Numbered from the stretch's first letter, positions 1 through 10,186 are shown. The stretch: DNA of 64,000 bases from CBFHND01 sp965657085 (GCA_965657085.1 CBFHND010000003.1:157356-221355), one strand, 5' to 3'. Notes: generated by a model from the sequence alone, not told the origin. Numbers and translations are program-made.

Positions 1-477
1 GTGGGCGGTGTGGCCCGCGCCCGCGAACTGGCCAAACGACTGAACGCCCCCTTGTCCATCGTGGACAAGCGCCGCGAAAAGCCCGGCGAAGTTGCGGAAA
101 TGACGGTGATCGGCAACGTGAAGGACAAGGTCTGCCTGATCATCGACGATATGGTCGACACCGCAGGCACCCTATGCAAGGCCGCCGAAGTGCTGATGGA
201 AAACGGCGCCAAGGAAGTGCACAGCTATATCAGCCATGGCGTGATGAGCGGCCCGGCGGTGGATCGCGTCACCAAATCGGTGATGAAATCGCTGGTCATC
301 ACCGACAGCATCCAACCGACAGAGGCGGTCAAGGACGCCGCCAACATCCGCATTGTACCCACGGCACCGGTCTTTGCGCAGGCGATTCTGAACATCTGGA
401 ACGGCACCTCGGTCAGCTCGCTGTTCGATGCCGAAACGCTGGGTCCGATCTACGACGGGATGTACGCCGCGGAGTGA
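1..477 (+). CDS. prs: Ribose-phosphate pyrophosphokinase, C-terminal part (5' end outside window)
   Basis: PRPP synthase makes 5-phosphoribosyl diphosphate from ATP and ribose 5-phosphate for nucleotide, histidine and tryptophan synthesis. Only the last 158 residues are here. The PRPP-binding loop DDMVDTAGT lies at residues 49-57 of the visible part, and the basic VDKRREKPG flexible-loop segment at 21-29. The GTG at base 1 is an internal codon, because the family is about 310-340 residues long. A GC-rich hairpin follows the stop, and the next gene is convergent. Confidence 0.95.
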   Translation: MGGVARARELAKRLNAPLSIVDKRREKPGEVAEMTVIGNVKDKVCLIIDDMVDTAGTLCKAAEVLMENGAKEVHSYISHGVMSGPAVDRVTKSVMKSLVITDSIQPTEAVKDAANIRIVPTAPVFAQAILNIWNGTSVSSLFDAETLGPIYDGMYAAE

Positions 478-496
478 CGCGGCCAGACCCAAGGGC

Positions 497-518
497 GGGG
501 GCCTGAAGCCCCCCTTAC
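497..518. terminator. GC-rich hairpin between convergent prs and lectin-like gene
   Basis: Six-base arms GGGGGC/GCCCCC around a five-base loop, followed by C and TTAC. It sits between two convergent stops. There is no clear T-run on either strand, so its terminator role is inferred from position. It resembles other palindromes in the window that carry the same CCTTAC edge (near 1433-1492, 13705-13727 and 34818-34840). Confidence 0.4.
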
Positions 519-521
519 GTC

Positions 522-872
522 CTAGTAGAGATCCCAGTCGTCCGGATCGGCCAATTCACCAATCGACATCCACGCGATGCGCAAACGGGCCACGCGCGTG
601 TCACCCCAAGTGCGGAAAACAAGGTCAAAGCCGTCGTTTGTGACCGCTTCGGCTTTGATATCGGCACGGATCACCGTGGCAGCGTCCATGTCCCACAACG
701 ACACCGAGGTCTGAACCGCAGGCGGTGACCGGTAGGGTTGGGAAAAGACGATGCGCTTGCGGCGCTCGCGCTGGCCGCGCCCGGTCCACATTTCGCCATC
801 GTCCTCGAAATCGGAAAACAGGATCGGGTCCCCTTGATCGACACCGATCATATAGTTGCGCAGCTTCTTCAT
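522..872 (-). CDS. H-type lectin domain protein
   Basis: 116 residues. The segment from about residue 37 to 108 (RRKRIVFSQPYRSPPAV through RLRIAWMSIGE) has the pattern of the H-type lectin fold: an F-x-x-P-Y start, beta strands, and a closing W-x-A/S-I-G motif. This domain was first described in snail agglutinins and is also found in bacterial proteins. There is no signal peptide, so the protein is probably cytoplasmic. Its ligand is unknown. It lies downstream of atpC on the same strand, past a hairpin, with AAGG about seven bases before the ATG. The family call comes from motif reading only. Confidence 0.7.
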   Translation of the reverse strand: MKKLRNYMIGVDQGDPILFSDFEDDGEMWTGRGQRERRKRIVFSQPYRSPPAVQTSVSLWDMDAATVIRADIKAEAVTNDGFDLVFRTWGDTRVARLRIAWMSIGELADPDDWDLY

Positions 873-939
873 TGCGTTGCCTTACGTGCACGTCACTTGC
901 TTGTTGCAAGAGTGCGCAAAAATTAGTCGATAATGCAAG

Positions 940-964
940 AAGGCCCCGGAACGTCCGAGGCCTT
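940..964 (-). terminator. Terminator-like hairpin after atpC
   Basis: On the minus strand, AAGGCC and CGGA pair with TCCG and GGCCTT around a CGT loop, with one T-G wobble, giving about 11 pairs. It lies 20 bases beyond the atpC stop. Only a short T-rich stretch follows, so termination strength is uncertain. It would separate the ATP synthase operon from the lectin-like gene. Confidence 0.5.
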
Positions 965-983
965 TAGATCACTGTTCAGCAAT

Positions 984-1406
984 TTAGAGGTTGGGCTGTT
1001 TCGGGTTCAACCCGATTTCGGTGCCCATGGCCACCATGTCGGCCAAGAGCTTTACAGCTTCGTCCGTAGGACCGTTGCCGGTCTTGACCGTGTCGTAGGC
1101 GGCGTGCGCCTCATCGATCATCTCGTCCAGATGCTCTTGGGTGATGTCCGCACGCGAAATCGCACGCTCCGCCAGAACGGATACGCCACCTGCGCCGATT
1201 TCGGCGAAGCCACCGGTGACGACATATTCCGTCGTCGTACCACCCGCATCGACACGCAGCACACCGGGGCGCAAGGTCGTGATCGTGGGCGCGTGGTCGG
1301 CCATGACGGTCATGTCCCCGTCAGAACCGGGGATCAGCACCGAAGCCACTTGCATCGACGCAAGGCTACGCTCGGGCGACACCAGATCGAATTGCATATC
1401 TGCCAT
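984..1406 (-). CDS. atpC: ATP synthase F1 epsilon subunit
   Basis: Epsilon links the gamma shaft to the c-ring and can inhibit ATP hydrolysis. 140 residues from the ATG at 1406, which has CAGGAG seven bases upstream; an in-frame ATG six codons earlier has no such site. The N-terminal beta-sandwich is recognisable (MQFDLVSPERSL, then DGDMTVMADHAPTITTLRPG at about 26-45). The usual C-terminal helical part is present. It is the last gene of atpHAGDC, separated from atpD by 98 bases that hold strong hairpins, unlike the tight spacing elsewhere in the operon. Confidence 0.95.
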   Translation of the reverse strand: MADMQFDLVSPERSLASMQVASVLIPGSDGDMTVMADHAPTITTLRPGVLRVDAGGTTTEYVVTGGFAEIGAGGVSVLAERAISRADITQEHLDEMIDEAHAAYDTVKTGNGPTDEAVKLLADMVAMGTEIGLNPKQPNL

Positions 1407-1432
1407 TGTCGTTCTCCTGATCAAGGCGCGGT

Positions 1433-1492
1433 GGTGGGGGACGCCCCCACCTTACACGGCCTGATGTGCGGTAAGGTGGGGGTGCCCCCACC
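1433..1492. repeat. Composite palindrome (competing hairpins) in the atpD-atpC spacer
   Basis: Three inverted repeats share the same bases. GGTGGGGG (1433-1440) pairs with CCCCCACC (1444-1451). GGTGGGGG (1475-1482) pairs with CCCCCACC (1485-1492). The middle arms also form a perfect 12-base inverted repeat: CCCCCACCTTAC (1444-1455) with GTAAGGTGGGGG (1471-1482). In RNA, either two small hairpins or one longer hairpin could form. No T-run follows. It may be a mobile-type palindromic repeat, an mRNA stabiliser or a partial terminator. Confidence 0.85.
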
Positions 1493-1504
1493 CGACCCTT
1501 GGGA

Positions 1505-2926
<1,422 letters not shown>

Positions 2927-2946
2927 GTCGTATCTCTCCGGTTGTC

Positions 2947-3828
2947 TTAGAGCGCCTCGGCGCCCGAAATAATTTCAATCAGTTCGTTGGTGATCACGGC
3001 CTGGCGTGAGCGGTTGAACTGGATGGTCAGCTTGTCGATCATTTCGCCCGCGTTGCGCGTCGCGTTGTCCATGGCGGACATGCGCGCACCCTGTTCGGAC
3101 GCCCCGTTCTCCAGCAAGGCCGAGAAGATCGCCGTGGTGATCGCGCGCGGCAGCAGATCGGCCAGAACGGCCTCTTCGCTGGGCTCGTAATCATAAAGCG
3201 TTGCTGCCTCGGCCGCATCGTCTGCCCCTTCGGGCACCTGAAACGGAATGATCTGCTGTGCGGTCGGGATCTGGCTGACCACGTTGACGAATTGCGAAAA
3301 GAAGATCGTCGCCACGTCGAACTCGCCCGCGTCAAAGCGTGCCAGAACGTCCCTGGCGATGCCCTGCGCATCCGCGTAACCCACGCGCTTGACCTCTGTC
3401 AGGTCGACGTGACCCACAAAGGTATCGCCCAGATCACGCTTGATCGCGTCGCGGCCCTTCTTGCCCACGGTCAGGATCTTGACGGTCTTGCCCGCCGCCT
3501 GAAGCTCCAGTGCACGCTGTTTCGCCATTTTGGCGATGTTGCCGTTGAAGCCACCGCAAAGTCCGCGTTCGGCTGTCATGATCACAAGCAGGTGCACCTG
3601 ATCATTGCCCGTCCCGGACAACAGCTTTGGCGCACTGTCGGACCCGCCAACAGCAGCGGCCAGCCCTGCCATCACGGCGTTGAACCGTTCGGCATAGGGA
3701 CGCGACTGTTCGGCAGCTTCCTGTGCCCGCCGCAGTTTTGCGGCGGCCACCATTTGCATGGCCTTGGTGATCTTCCGAGTGTTCTTGACACTCTCGATCC
3801 GGTTTTTAAGGTCCTTGAGACTTGGCAT
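2947..3828 (-). CDS. atpG: ATP synthase F1 gamma subunit
   Basis: Central rotor shaft of F1. 293 residues. The N-terminal helix MPSLKDLKNRIESVKNTRKI and the C-terminal helix MIDKLTIQFNRSRQAVITNELIEI are the conserved coiled-coil ends of the family. The AERGLCGGFNGNI segment near residues 85-97 is also typical. It lies 14 bases after atpA, with AAGG-type bases before the ATG. Confidence 0.97.
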   Translation of the reverse strand: MPSLKDLKNRIESVKNTRKITKAMQMVAAAKLRRAQEAAEQSRPYAERFNAVMAGLAAAVGGSDSAPKLLSGTGNDQVHLLVIMTAERGLCGGFNGNIAKMAKQRALELQAAGKTVKILTVGKKGRDAIKRDLGDTFVGHVDLTEVKRVGYADAQGIARDVLARFDAGEFDVATIFFSQFVNVVSQIPTAQQIIPFQVPEGADDAAEAATLYDYEPSEEAVLADLLPRAITTAIFSALLENGASEQGARMSAMDNATRNAGEMIDKLTIQFNRSRQAVITNELIEIISGAEAL

Positions 3829-3842
3829 TGCCTTATCTCTCC

Positions 3843-5381
3843 TTACGCGAAATCAGCGGCGAAGGCGTCCAGGGCGGCGCGCACCTTGTCGGCGGCATCG
3901 TCCTTGATTTTGGGGTCTTCGTTGGTGATCCAGTCCAGAACGTCCTGATGCTTGCCGCGCAGGTGTGCCAGAAGGCCCGCTTCCCAGCGGCCCACGTCCG
4001 ACACGTCGACCTTGTCGAGGTAGCCGTTGGTGCCCGCGAAGATGATGCAGACGATCTCGGCGTTGGTCAGGGGCGAATACTGCGGCTGTTTCATCAGCTC
4101 GGTCAGGCGCGCACCACGGGCCAGCAGCTGCTGGGTCGCGGCATCAAGGTCAGAGCCGAACTGGGCAAAGGCCGCCATCTCGCGGTACTGCGCCAGCGAC
4201 AGTTTCACCGGACCCGCCACCGAGGACATCGCCTTGGTTTGCGCCGAAGAGCCAACCCGCGACACCGACAGACCGGTGTTCACAGCAGGGCGGATGCCTT
4301 GGTAGAACAGTTCCGTTTCAAGGAAGATCTGACCGTCGGTGATCGAAATCACGTTCGTCGGAATAAACGCCGACACGTCGCCACCTTGGGTTTCGATGAT
4401 CGGCAGAGCCGTCAGCGACCCGGCACCGAAGTCTTCGTTCAGCTTGGCCGAACGCTCCAGCAGGCGCGAGTGAAGATAGAAAACGTCGCCGGGATAGGCT
4501 TCGCGGCCGGGCGGACGGCGCAGCAGCAGCGACATCTGGCGATAGGACACGGCCTGTTTGCTGAGGTCATCGTAGATGATCAGCGCGTGGCGGCCGTTGT
4601 CGCGGAAATGCTCGGCCATGGCGGTCGCGGCATAGGGGGCAAGGAACTGCATGGGCGCGGGGTCCGATGCGGTCGCGGCCACAACGATGGAGTATTCCAT
4701 CGCGCCGTTTTCTTCGAGCTTCTTGACCAGCTGCGCCACGGTCGAACGCTTCTGACCCACGGCCACGTAGACGCAGTAGAGCTTCTTGCTCTCGTCGTCG
4801 CCAGCAGCTTCGTTGTAGGATTTCTGGTTCAGGATCGCGTCCAGCGCGACAGCCGTTTTTCCGGTCTGACGGTCACCAATGATCAGCTCACGCTGGCCAC
4901 GGCCAATCGGGATCATCGCGTCCACGGATTTCAGACCCGTCGCCATCGGCTCGTGCACGGATTTACGCGGGATGATGCCCGGCGCCTTGCTGTCGGCCAC
5001 CAGACGCTTGGACGCGTTCAGCGGGCCCTTGCCGTCGATGGGGTTGCCCAGACCGTCCACAACGCGGCCCAGCAGTTCGTCACCGGCGGGCACGTCCACG
5101 ATCGAGTTGGTGCGCTTGACGGTGTCGCCTTCTTTGATGTCGCGGTCCGACCCGAAGATAACGATACCCACGTTGTCCGCCTCGAGGTTCAGGGCCATGC
5201 CCTGAATGCCACCGGGGAATTCAACCATTTCACCGGCCTGAACATTGTCGAGGCCGTAGACGCGGGCGATACCGTCGCCAACGCTCAGAACACGGCCAAC
5301 CTCGGCCACTTCTGCTTCTTGACCAAAGTTCTTGATCTGGTCTTTCAGGATCGCAGAAATTTCTGCAGCTTGGATACCCAT
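3843..5381 (-). CDS. atpA: ATP synthase F1 alpha subunit
   Basis: Non-catalytic nucleotide-binding subunit alternating with beta in F1. 512 residues, full length. The P-loop GDRQTGKT is at 169-176, and the PGDVFYLHSRLLERSAK region is conserved. The ATG directly follows the TAA of atpH (TAAATG), with GAGG a few bases before, so translation of the two is probably coupled. Confidence 0.98.
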   Translation of the reverse strand: MGIQAAEISAILKDQIKNFGQEAEVAEVGRVLSVGDGIARVYGLDNVQAGEMVEFPGGIQGMALNLEADNVGIVIFGSDRDIKEGDTVKRTNSIVDVPAGDELLGRVVDGLGNPIDGKGPLNASKRLVADSKAPGIIPRKSVHEPMATGLKSVDAMIPIGRGQRELIIGDRQTGKTAVALDAILNQKSYNEAAGDDESKKLYCVYVAVGQKRSTVAQLVKKLEENGAMEYSIVVAATASDPAPMQFLAPYAATAMAEHFRDNGRHALIIYDDLSKQAVSYRQMSLLLRRPPGREAYPGDVFYLHSRLLERSAKLNEDFGAGSLTALPIIETQGGDVSAFIPTNVISITDGQIFLETELFYQGIRPAVNTGLSVSRVGSSAQTKAMSSVAGPVKLSLAQYREMAAFAQFGSDLDAATQQLLARGARLTELMKQPQYSPLTNAEIVCIIFAGTNGYLDKVDVSDVGRWEAGLLAHLRGKHQDVLDWITNEDPKIKDDAADKVRAALDAFAADFA

Positions 5382-5942
5382 TTATCCGACCTCTTTCATT
5401 GCATTCTGGAGGGAGTTCAGCTTCGAACGGATCGACGTGTCGATCATTTTCGAACCCACTTTGACGACAAGACCGCCGATGAGGCTTTCATCAACGGTCG
5501 CATTGATTGTTACGGTTTTGCCCATGCGGGCCTTGAGCGTCTTGGCCAGTTTGTCGGCCTGCGTCTTGGTCAGGGCCTTGGCCGAAGTGACATCCGCCGT
5601 CAGCTCGCCTTTGTCCTCGGCGATGATATCGCGCAGCGACTGCACCAGCTGGGGCAGAACGAATAGGCGGCGCTTTTGCGCCATCAGGGCCAGCGTGTTG
5701 GACATGATGGGCGACAGCGACATCTTGGCGGCCAGCGCGCCAATGGCAGCGCCTTGTTCGTCACGGCTGTAGACCGGGGAATTGATCAGAGCGTTGAAAT
5801 CGCCCGACGTCGCCATGACATCCGACAATGCGTTCAGATCGGTTTCAATGGCTTTGACCTTCTTGGCCTCTTTGGCCAGGTCATAGACGGCAGTCGCATA
5901 TCTCGCAGCGATGCCCGTCGAAATCGAAGCTGGTTCGGACAC
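5382..5942 (-). CDS. atpH: ATP synthase F1 delta subunit
   Basis: Delta joins F1 to the peripheral stalk. The GTG at 5942 gives VSEPASISTGIAARYATA and 186 residues, the family length, and has GGAAGG six bases upstream. An in-frame ATG 12 codons earlier would add an unusual leader. The OSCP-type features (IAARYATAVYDLA near the N-terminus, then the GGLVVKVGSKMIDTSIRSKL C-terminal block) are present. It is the first gene of the operon. The F0 genes are not in the window, as is usual in Rhodobacterales. Confidence 0.93.
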   Translation of the reverse strand: MSEPASISTGIAARYATAVYDLAKEAKKVKAIETDLNALSDVMATSGDFNALINSPVYSRDEQGAAIGALAAKMSLSPIMSNTLALMAQKRRLFVLPQLVQSLRDIIAEDKGELTADVTSAKALTKTQADKLAKTLKARMGKTVTINATVDESLIGGLVVKVGSKMIDTSIRSKLNSLQNAMKEVG

Positions 5943-6291
5943 GTCCACCCTTCCGATGTCTGGCCCCGGTTCGCGCAAGATAGCGCAGCACCGAGGGTGT
6001 TGGCGCGGGTTGATGGCATCAATCCGCTGAAATCAGGGGGGATGTAGCAGACGCTTTGCCACCCCGCAACAGGTCGTGCATGCCAACGGATTCTGACGTT
6101 TTTCAACGATTTCAGCAGCTTGACGTAGGTGCGACCCTTTGCGCGGTCAAAATTGTTGAGAAAGACACTCAAAATCACGTCGCTTGGGACCTGAATCAGC
6201 CCCACAAAGACAGCTCAAAACGCCTTGCGCGTCTTCCCGCCACAGATATTCGGCGCGACGGGGGCCGCCCCGCACGCCGCTTTGACCATGC
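5943..6291. other. Intergenic region upstream of atpHAGDC
   Basis: About 350 bases with no convincing gene. It must carry the ATP synthase operon promoter (minus strand). A TTGACC at 6145-6150 (minus strand) could be a -35 box, but the -10 at the right distance (TACGTC) is poor, so no promoter is called. The downstream end of the class II aldolase gene lies at 6292. No tRNA or repeat was found. Confidence 0.5.
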
Positions 6292-7116
6292 TCAGTGATC
6301 GTGACCGGGATTGCTTCGGGCCAGTTTGCGCATCAATCCCGGCCACACGAGGTTGTCGCCCGATCCCGGCACGAAGCCTGCGGCCGCCTGCGCCTGCACC
6401 GTATCTGCCATGCTTTGGGGTTCTTCGTGCAGGTTCTCGCTGCCCGCCGCCTGCGCGAGGATCTGCGTCTTGCAGGCGTTTTCGAGGAAATACATCCGCA
6501 GAAACGCGATGGCACAGTTTGGACCCAATGTCAGCGTGCCGTGATTGCGCAGCATCAACAGGCTCTTTGTGCCCAGATCGGCCACGATGCGATCCCGCTC
6601 ATCGAGGTCCAAAGCGATCCCTTCGTAGTCGTGATAGGCCAGATCGTTGTTCACGATCATCGAAAACTGCGTATAGCGGCGCAAACCTTCGTTCTGAACA
6701 CTGACCGCCACGCCGTAGGGCGTGTGCACGTGAATGACGCATCCCGCATCTTCCCGTGCCGAATGAATCGCCGAATGGATGGTGAACCCTGCCGGGTTGA
6801 TGAAATAGGGCGTATCCTGGCAGATGTTGCCCTCGAGGTCGATTTTCACAAGGCATGAAGCCGTCATCTCGTCGAACATCACGCCGTAGGGGTTGATCAA
6901 AAACCGCTCTTCGCCGTCCTCGTCCGGCAACCGCGCCGAAATGTGGGTGAACACCAGATCGGTCCAGCCATGCAGCGCGCACAGCCGGTAGGTGGCGGCC
7001 AGGTCGCAACGCAGCTTCCATTCGGCATCTGACACCTGGCCCTTGAGGGTGGGCAACATGGCGGGATCGGGAATGTCGAACCCCTGTCCAATGGCGGCTG
7101 TGGCTTCGTCTTTCAT
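6292..7116 (-). CDS. Class II aldolase/adducin family protein
   Basis: 274 residues. The fold of L-fuculose-1-phosphate-type aldolases is visible: FTHISARLPD (about 60-69), the metal-site motif VIHVHTPYGVAVS (about 128-140) and the downstream LMLRNHGTLTLGP (about 190-202), whose histidine completes the metal site. Relatives act as aldolases, epimerases, dehydratases or non-enzymatic adducin-like proteins, so the substrate cannot be set. It stands alone on the minus strand with no sugar-pathway neighbours. Confidence 0.85.
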   Translation of the reverse strand: MKDEATAAIGQGFDIPDPAMLPTLKGQVSDAEWKLRCDLAATYRLCALHGWTDLVFTHISARLPDEDGEERFLINPYGVMFDEMTASCLVKIDLEGNICQDTPYFINPAGFTIHSAIHSAREDAGCVIHVHTPYGVAVSVQNEGLRRYTQFSMIVNNDLAYHDYEGIALDLDERDRIVADLGTKSLLMLRNHGTLTLGPNCAIAFLRMYFLENACKTQILAQAAGSENLHEEPQSMADTVQAQAAAGFVPGSGDNLVWPGLMRKLARSNPGHDH

Positions 7117-7260
7117 GGCATCCTCCGTGATTATCCCTCCAGCCTACGGTTTTTGGCAACGAAGGCCAGTAAAACAGAGTGTTTCCAGCGCGAAGCCTTG
7201 ACCGCAGGAATTCAATCCTGAAGGGTGGTGCGGATTAACGTCAATTTTAGGATATTTGTC

Positions 7261-8577
7261 ATGGGTGCCTTTGCACTGCTTTCGCTGCTGGGCCTCGGCC
7301 TTGCCGCCACGGCCCTCTCGGGGGACGACACCGATGATATCGTCGAAGAGGACGAAGTTGTCGCAGAACCCGAAGAAGAAACCGACCCCGAATTGGGCGC
7401 AGTCGTCGAGTACGACGAAGAGACCAACACCGTCACCATCGAGAAGGGCGCGGACGAGGACGGCGATGTGGTTGTCGTGACCAGCCGCGGCCAGAACGAT
7501 GGCGATCTTGAAGGGCGCACGCTGTTGCCCAACAACAGCTATGATCTGACCATCTATCTGGTACCCGAAGGCGTTGACCTGATGGCGGCGTTGAACGGCG
7601 ATCACGACGCCGAAACCGTTGGCAACGGGGGCGATGGGACGGAGGCCGATGATATCGCCGCTTCGGTCGGGGCCACGCAATTGGGGCAGTGGTCGTTCGA
7701 CATCGATTATCGCGGCGAGGACACCCTGCCCGATCTGGACATTGCGGACGGGGTTGATCCGGTCTTTGGCCAGATGTACGGCTCGTTTTATGGCACATAC
7801 TTCGTGCCCGACAGTGCCGCCGCAGTGACCTCTGAAGCCAACCTGCTGGACGGGTTCACCGATACCGAAGGTGATCAGGGTATCTTCTACAAACTGCGCA
7901 CCGAAGGCGAAGAGATCACCGGTACGGACAAGAACGATGAAATGTGGATCCGCGCCAGAGACGTGACCGCGCGCGGGGGGGATGGCGATGACCTTTTTGA
8001 AGCGGACGCCGGCAGCGGGAACGCGCTTTTTGGCGACGGTGGCGACGATACATTCCTGATTTTCAACGATGCTGTCAGTTCGGTCGACGGCGGCGCGGGG
8101 GCGGACAGTCTGTATCTTACCGACTTCAACGGCACGGCAACGGGCGGTGATGGCGATGACACCATTCTTGTTGGTTCGTCCGGCTCCGATGCCGACATCA
8201 ACGGCGGTGCAGGCGATGATCAGTTCATTGTCTATGAAAGTGGCATCGGCAGCCTGACGGGCGGAGAAGGGGCCGACAGCTATACGCTCAACCCGGTTCT
8301 GCGCGACAGCCTGCAACCCATGACCATCACCGATTTCGACCCTGCCGAGGACAGCCTTGCCGTGGGCGTGGCCAGCGATGCGGGGCCTTACGAGATCACC
8401 ATCGTGCGCGATCTGGCGTTGAACCGGACCGAAGTGCGCGTGACGGTGCCGGGTGTGGAGGCCGAAGCCTCGGCCGAGTATGGCGTTCTGATCCACCTTG
8501 AAGGCGCGCCCGAGATCAGCGAAAGCGATATCGTGCTGGTCGATGCCGTGTCGGACGACGTGATTTACCCCTATTGA
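7261..8577 (+). CDS. Membrane-anchored RTX (calcium-binding repeat) protein
   Basis: 438 residues from the ATG at 7261, which has AGGA eight bases upstream; a GTG 12 codons earlier has a weaker context. A hydrophobic N-terminal segment (MGAFALLSLLGLGLAATAL) is followed by a very acidic stretch. From about residue 225 there are GGDGDD, GDGGDD, GGAGAD and GGAGDD nonapeptide-type repeats that form Ca2+-binding parallel beta rolls. The C-terminus has an ITDFDPAEDSLAV element common in RTX proteins. No adhesin, protease or toxin domain is seen and no type I secretion genes are adjacent. The role is unknown, perhaps a surface or envelope protein. Confidence 0.8.
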   Translation: MGAFALLSLLGLGLAATALSGDDTDDIVEEDEVVAEPEEETDPELGAVVEYDEETNTVTIEKGADEDGDVVVVTSRGQNDGDLEGRTLLPNNSYDLTIYLVPEGVDLMAALNGDHDAETVGNGGDGTEADDIAASVGATQLGQWSFDIDYRGEDTLPDLDIADGVDPVFGQMYGSFYGTYFVPDSAAAVTSEANLLDGFTDTEGDQGIFYKLRTEGEEITGTDKNDEMWIRARDVTARGGDGDDLFEADAGSGNALFGDGGDDTFLIFNDAVSSVDGGAGADSLYLTDFNGTATGGDGDDTILVGSSGSDADINGGAGDDQFIVYESGIGSLTGGEGADSYTLNPVLRDSLQPMTITDFDPAEDSLAVGVASDAGPYEITIVRDLALNRTEVRVTVPGVEAEASAEYGVLIHLEGAPEISESDIVLVDAVSDDVIYPY

Positions 8578-8598
8578 TCCGAAAAACCGGGCGCGGTT

Positions 8599-9348
8599 TC
8601 AAACGCCCCGCGCCCGTCCAACTGCAGGTTCGGTCAACCCCTCCAGCACGCTGGCGCGTTTGCGGGTGCGGCTGACGCGGCCCTTTGGCGGATAGACCAG
8701 CTTGGTTGCCTCCACCATGAAAGCGCCCCCGGCGAACATGCCCGGCGTCATGCGCCCCACCTGTTCAAACATGCCCGCCGATTTCATCCAAAGCCGCTTG
8801 CCTGACGGAAACTGGTACAGCGCGCCCACATGCCGTTCCGGCAGGAACTGATGTTTGCGCAGCTGGGTTTCCAGTTGGCTGGCCGAATAGGGACGCCCGA
8901 ACCCGAATGGCGTGCGGTCGCGCCGCGACCAAAGCCCCGCGCGGTTCGGCACAATGAACAACGCCTTGCCCCCCGGCCCCAGCACCCGCCAGCATTCTTC
9001 CAGCAGGTCATGCGGATGGTCCGAGGTTTCCAACCCGTGCAGCACCACCAGCTTGTCCACATGGCCCGTCTCAACCGGCCACAGTGTTTCATGCATGAGC
9101 GCCGCCACGTTCGGCCCATCGGGCGGCCACGGCATCACCCCCTGCGGGCCCGGCATCAACGCCATCACCCGGCGCGCGTCCTTGAGGTAGGGACGCAGCA
9201 GCGGCACGGCAAAGCCGAACCCCGCCACCGTCTGCCCCTTGGCCTCGGGCCACAGTTCCAGCATCCGGGTGCGCAGGGATTTCTGCGCCGCCCGGCCCAG
9301 CGCGCTGCGGTAATAGAAATTGCGCAGATCCTGCACGTCGAGGTGCAT
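8599..9348 (-). CDS. Class I SAM-dependent methyltransferase-like protein
   Basis: 249 residues from the ATG at 9348 (MHLDVQDLRNFYY), which has AAAGGG five bases upstream. The Rossmann motif I is altered, reading VAGFGFAVP, but the late methyltransferase motif is good: LLEECWRVLGPGGKALFIVPNR (about 117-138). The Methyltransf_11 pattern suggests small-molecule or lipid methylation, and the substrate is unknown. It is divergent from gloB, with starts about 70 bases apart, an arrangement I recall from other Rhodobacterales. Confidence 0.75.
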   Translation of the reverse strand: MHLDVQDLRNFYYRSALGRAAQKSLRTRMLELWPEAKGQTVAGFGFAVPLLRPYLKDARRVMALMPGPQGVMPWPPDGPNVAALMHETLWPVETGHVDKLVVLHGLETSDHPHDLLEECWRVLGPGGKALFIVPNRAGLWSRRDRTPFGFGRPYSASQLETQLRKHQFLPERHVGALYQFPSGKRLWMKSAGMFEQVGRMTPGMFAGGAFMVEATKLVYPPKGRVSRTRKRASVLEGLTEPAVGRARGV

Positions 9349-9418
9349 GAGAACCCTTTCACCTTGGGCCGCGATGGGCCACGATGCCCCTACCCTAGCA
9401 AGCCTAAAGGAAATGGCC

Positions 9419-10186
9419 ATGCCCCTCGAGATCATCACCGTCCCCTGCCTGCAGGACAACTATGCCTTTGTCGCCCATGACAACGCCAGCGGCGACACCG
9501 CAGTGATCGATGTGCCCGAAACCGCCCCCATTGCGCAGGTTCTGGCCGACAAGGGCTGGACGCTGAGCCACGTTTTGCTGACCCACCACCACTGGGACCA
9601 CGTGGACGGGTTGGCCGCGCTGCTGAGAGATCACCCCGCGCAGGTCGTGGGGGCCAGCGCCGATGCGCACCGCCTGCCAAAGCTGGACATGCAGATGGCC
9701 GAAGGCGACAGTTTCACCATCGGCGGCGAGCCGGTGCACGTCATTGACGTCAGCGGTCATACCGTGGGCCACATCGCCTTTCACATGCCCGCATCAAAGG
9801 CGGTCTTTACCGCCGACAGCCTGATGGCGCTGGGTTGCGGGCGGCTGTTCGAAGGTACGCCGGCCCAGATGTGGCAAAGCCTGAGCAAGCTCGCGGCGCT
9901 GCCCGACGACACGATCGTCTATTCGGGCCACGAATACACCGCCAGCAACGCCGCGTTCGCGGCAACCATTGATCCGGGCAATTCGGCGCTTATATCACGC
10001 TCAAAGGACATCGCGGCCAAACGCGCAGCCGGGATGCCCACAGTACCTTCGACGCTCCGGCTAGAACTGGACACGAACCCTTTCCTGCGCGCCTCAGACC
10101 CCGCCATTGCCGCACATCTTGGCATGACGGGCGCAACGCCATCGGACATCTTCACCGAAATCCGCGCGCGGAAAGACCGGTTCTGA
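9419..10186 (+). CDS. gloB: Hydroxyacylglutathione hydrolase (glyoxalase II)
   Basis: Hydrolyses S-D-lactoylglutathione to lactate and glutathione in methylglyoxal detoxification. 255 residues from the ATG at 9419 (MPLEIITVPCLQDNYAF), the family start, with AAGGA seven bases before it. The binuclear metal motif THHHWDHVDG lies at about 54-63, followed by SGHTVGHIAFH and SGHEYTASNAAFA, the glyoxalase II substrate-binding signature. The C-terminal R-x-x-KDRF ending is also typical. Confidence 0.93.
   Translation: MPLEIITVPCLQDNYAFVAHDNASGDTAVIDVPETAPIAQVLADKGWTLSHVLLTHHHWDHVDGLAALLRDHPAQVVGASADAHRLPKLDMQMAEGDSFTIGGEPVHVIDVSGHTVGHIAFHMPASKAVFTADSLMALGCGRLFEGTPAQMWQSLSKLAALPDDTIVYSGHEYTASNAAFAATIDPGNSALISRSKDIAAKRAAGMPTVPSTLRLELDTNPFLRASDPAIAAHLGMTGATPSDIFTEIRARKDRF

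Noticed and set aside
1..3. GTG at the first base as a start codon for prs
   Set aside because: The protein begins in the middle of the PRPP synthase fold. The true start must be upstream of the window.
3822..5666. Open frame of 614 codons on the plus strand
   Set aside because: Antisense to atpA and atpH, which are certain genes.
6122..6150. TTGACC...TACGTC as the atp operon promoter
   Set aside because: The -10 part matches poorly, so it was not called.
7144..8496. Open frame of 450 codons on the minus strand
   Set aside because: Antisense to the RTX-repeat gene. The repeat codons GGCGATGAC give regular antisense peptides that only look like a repeat protein.
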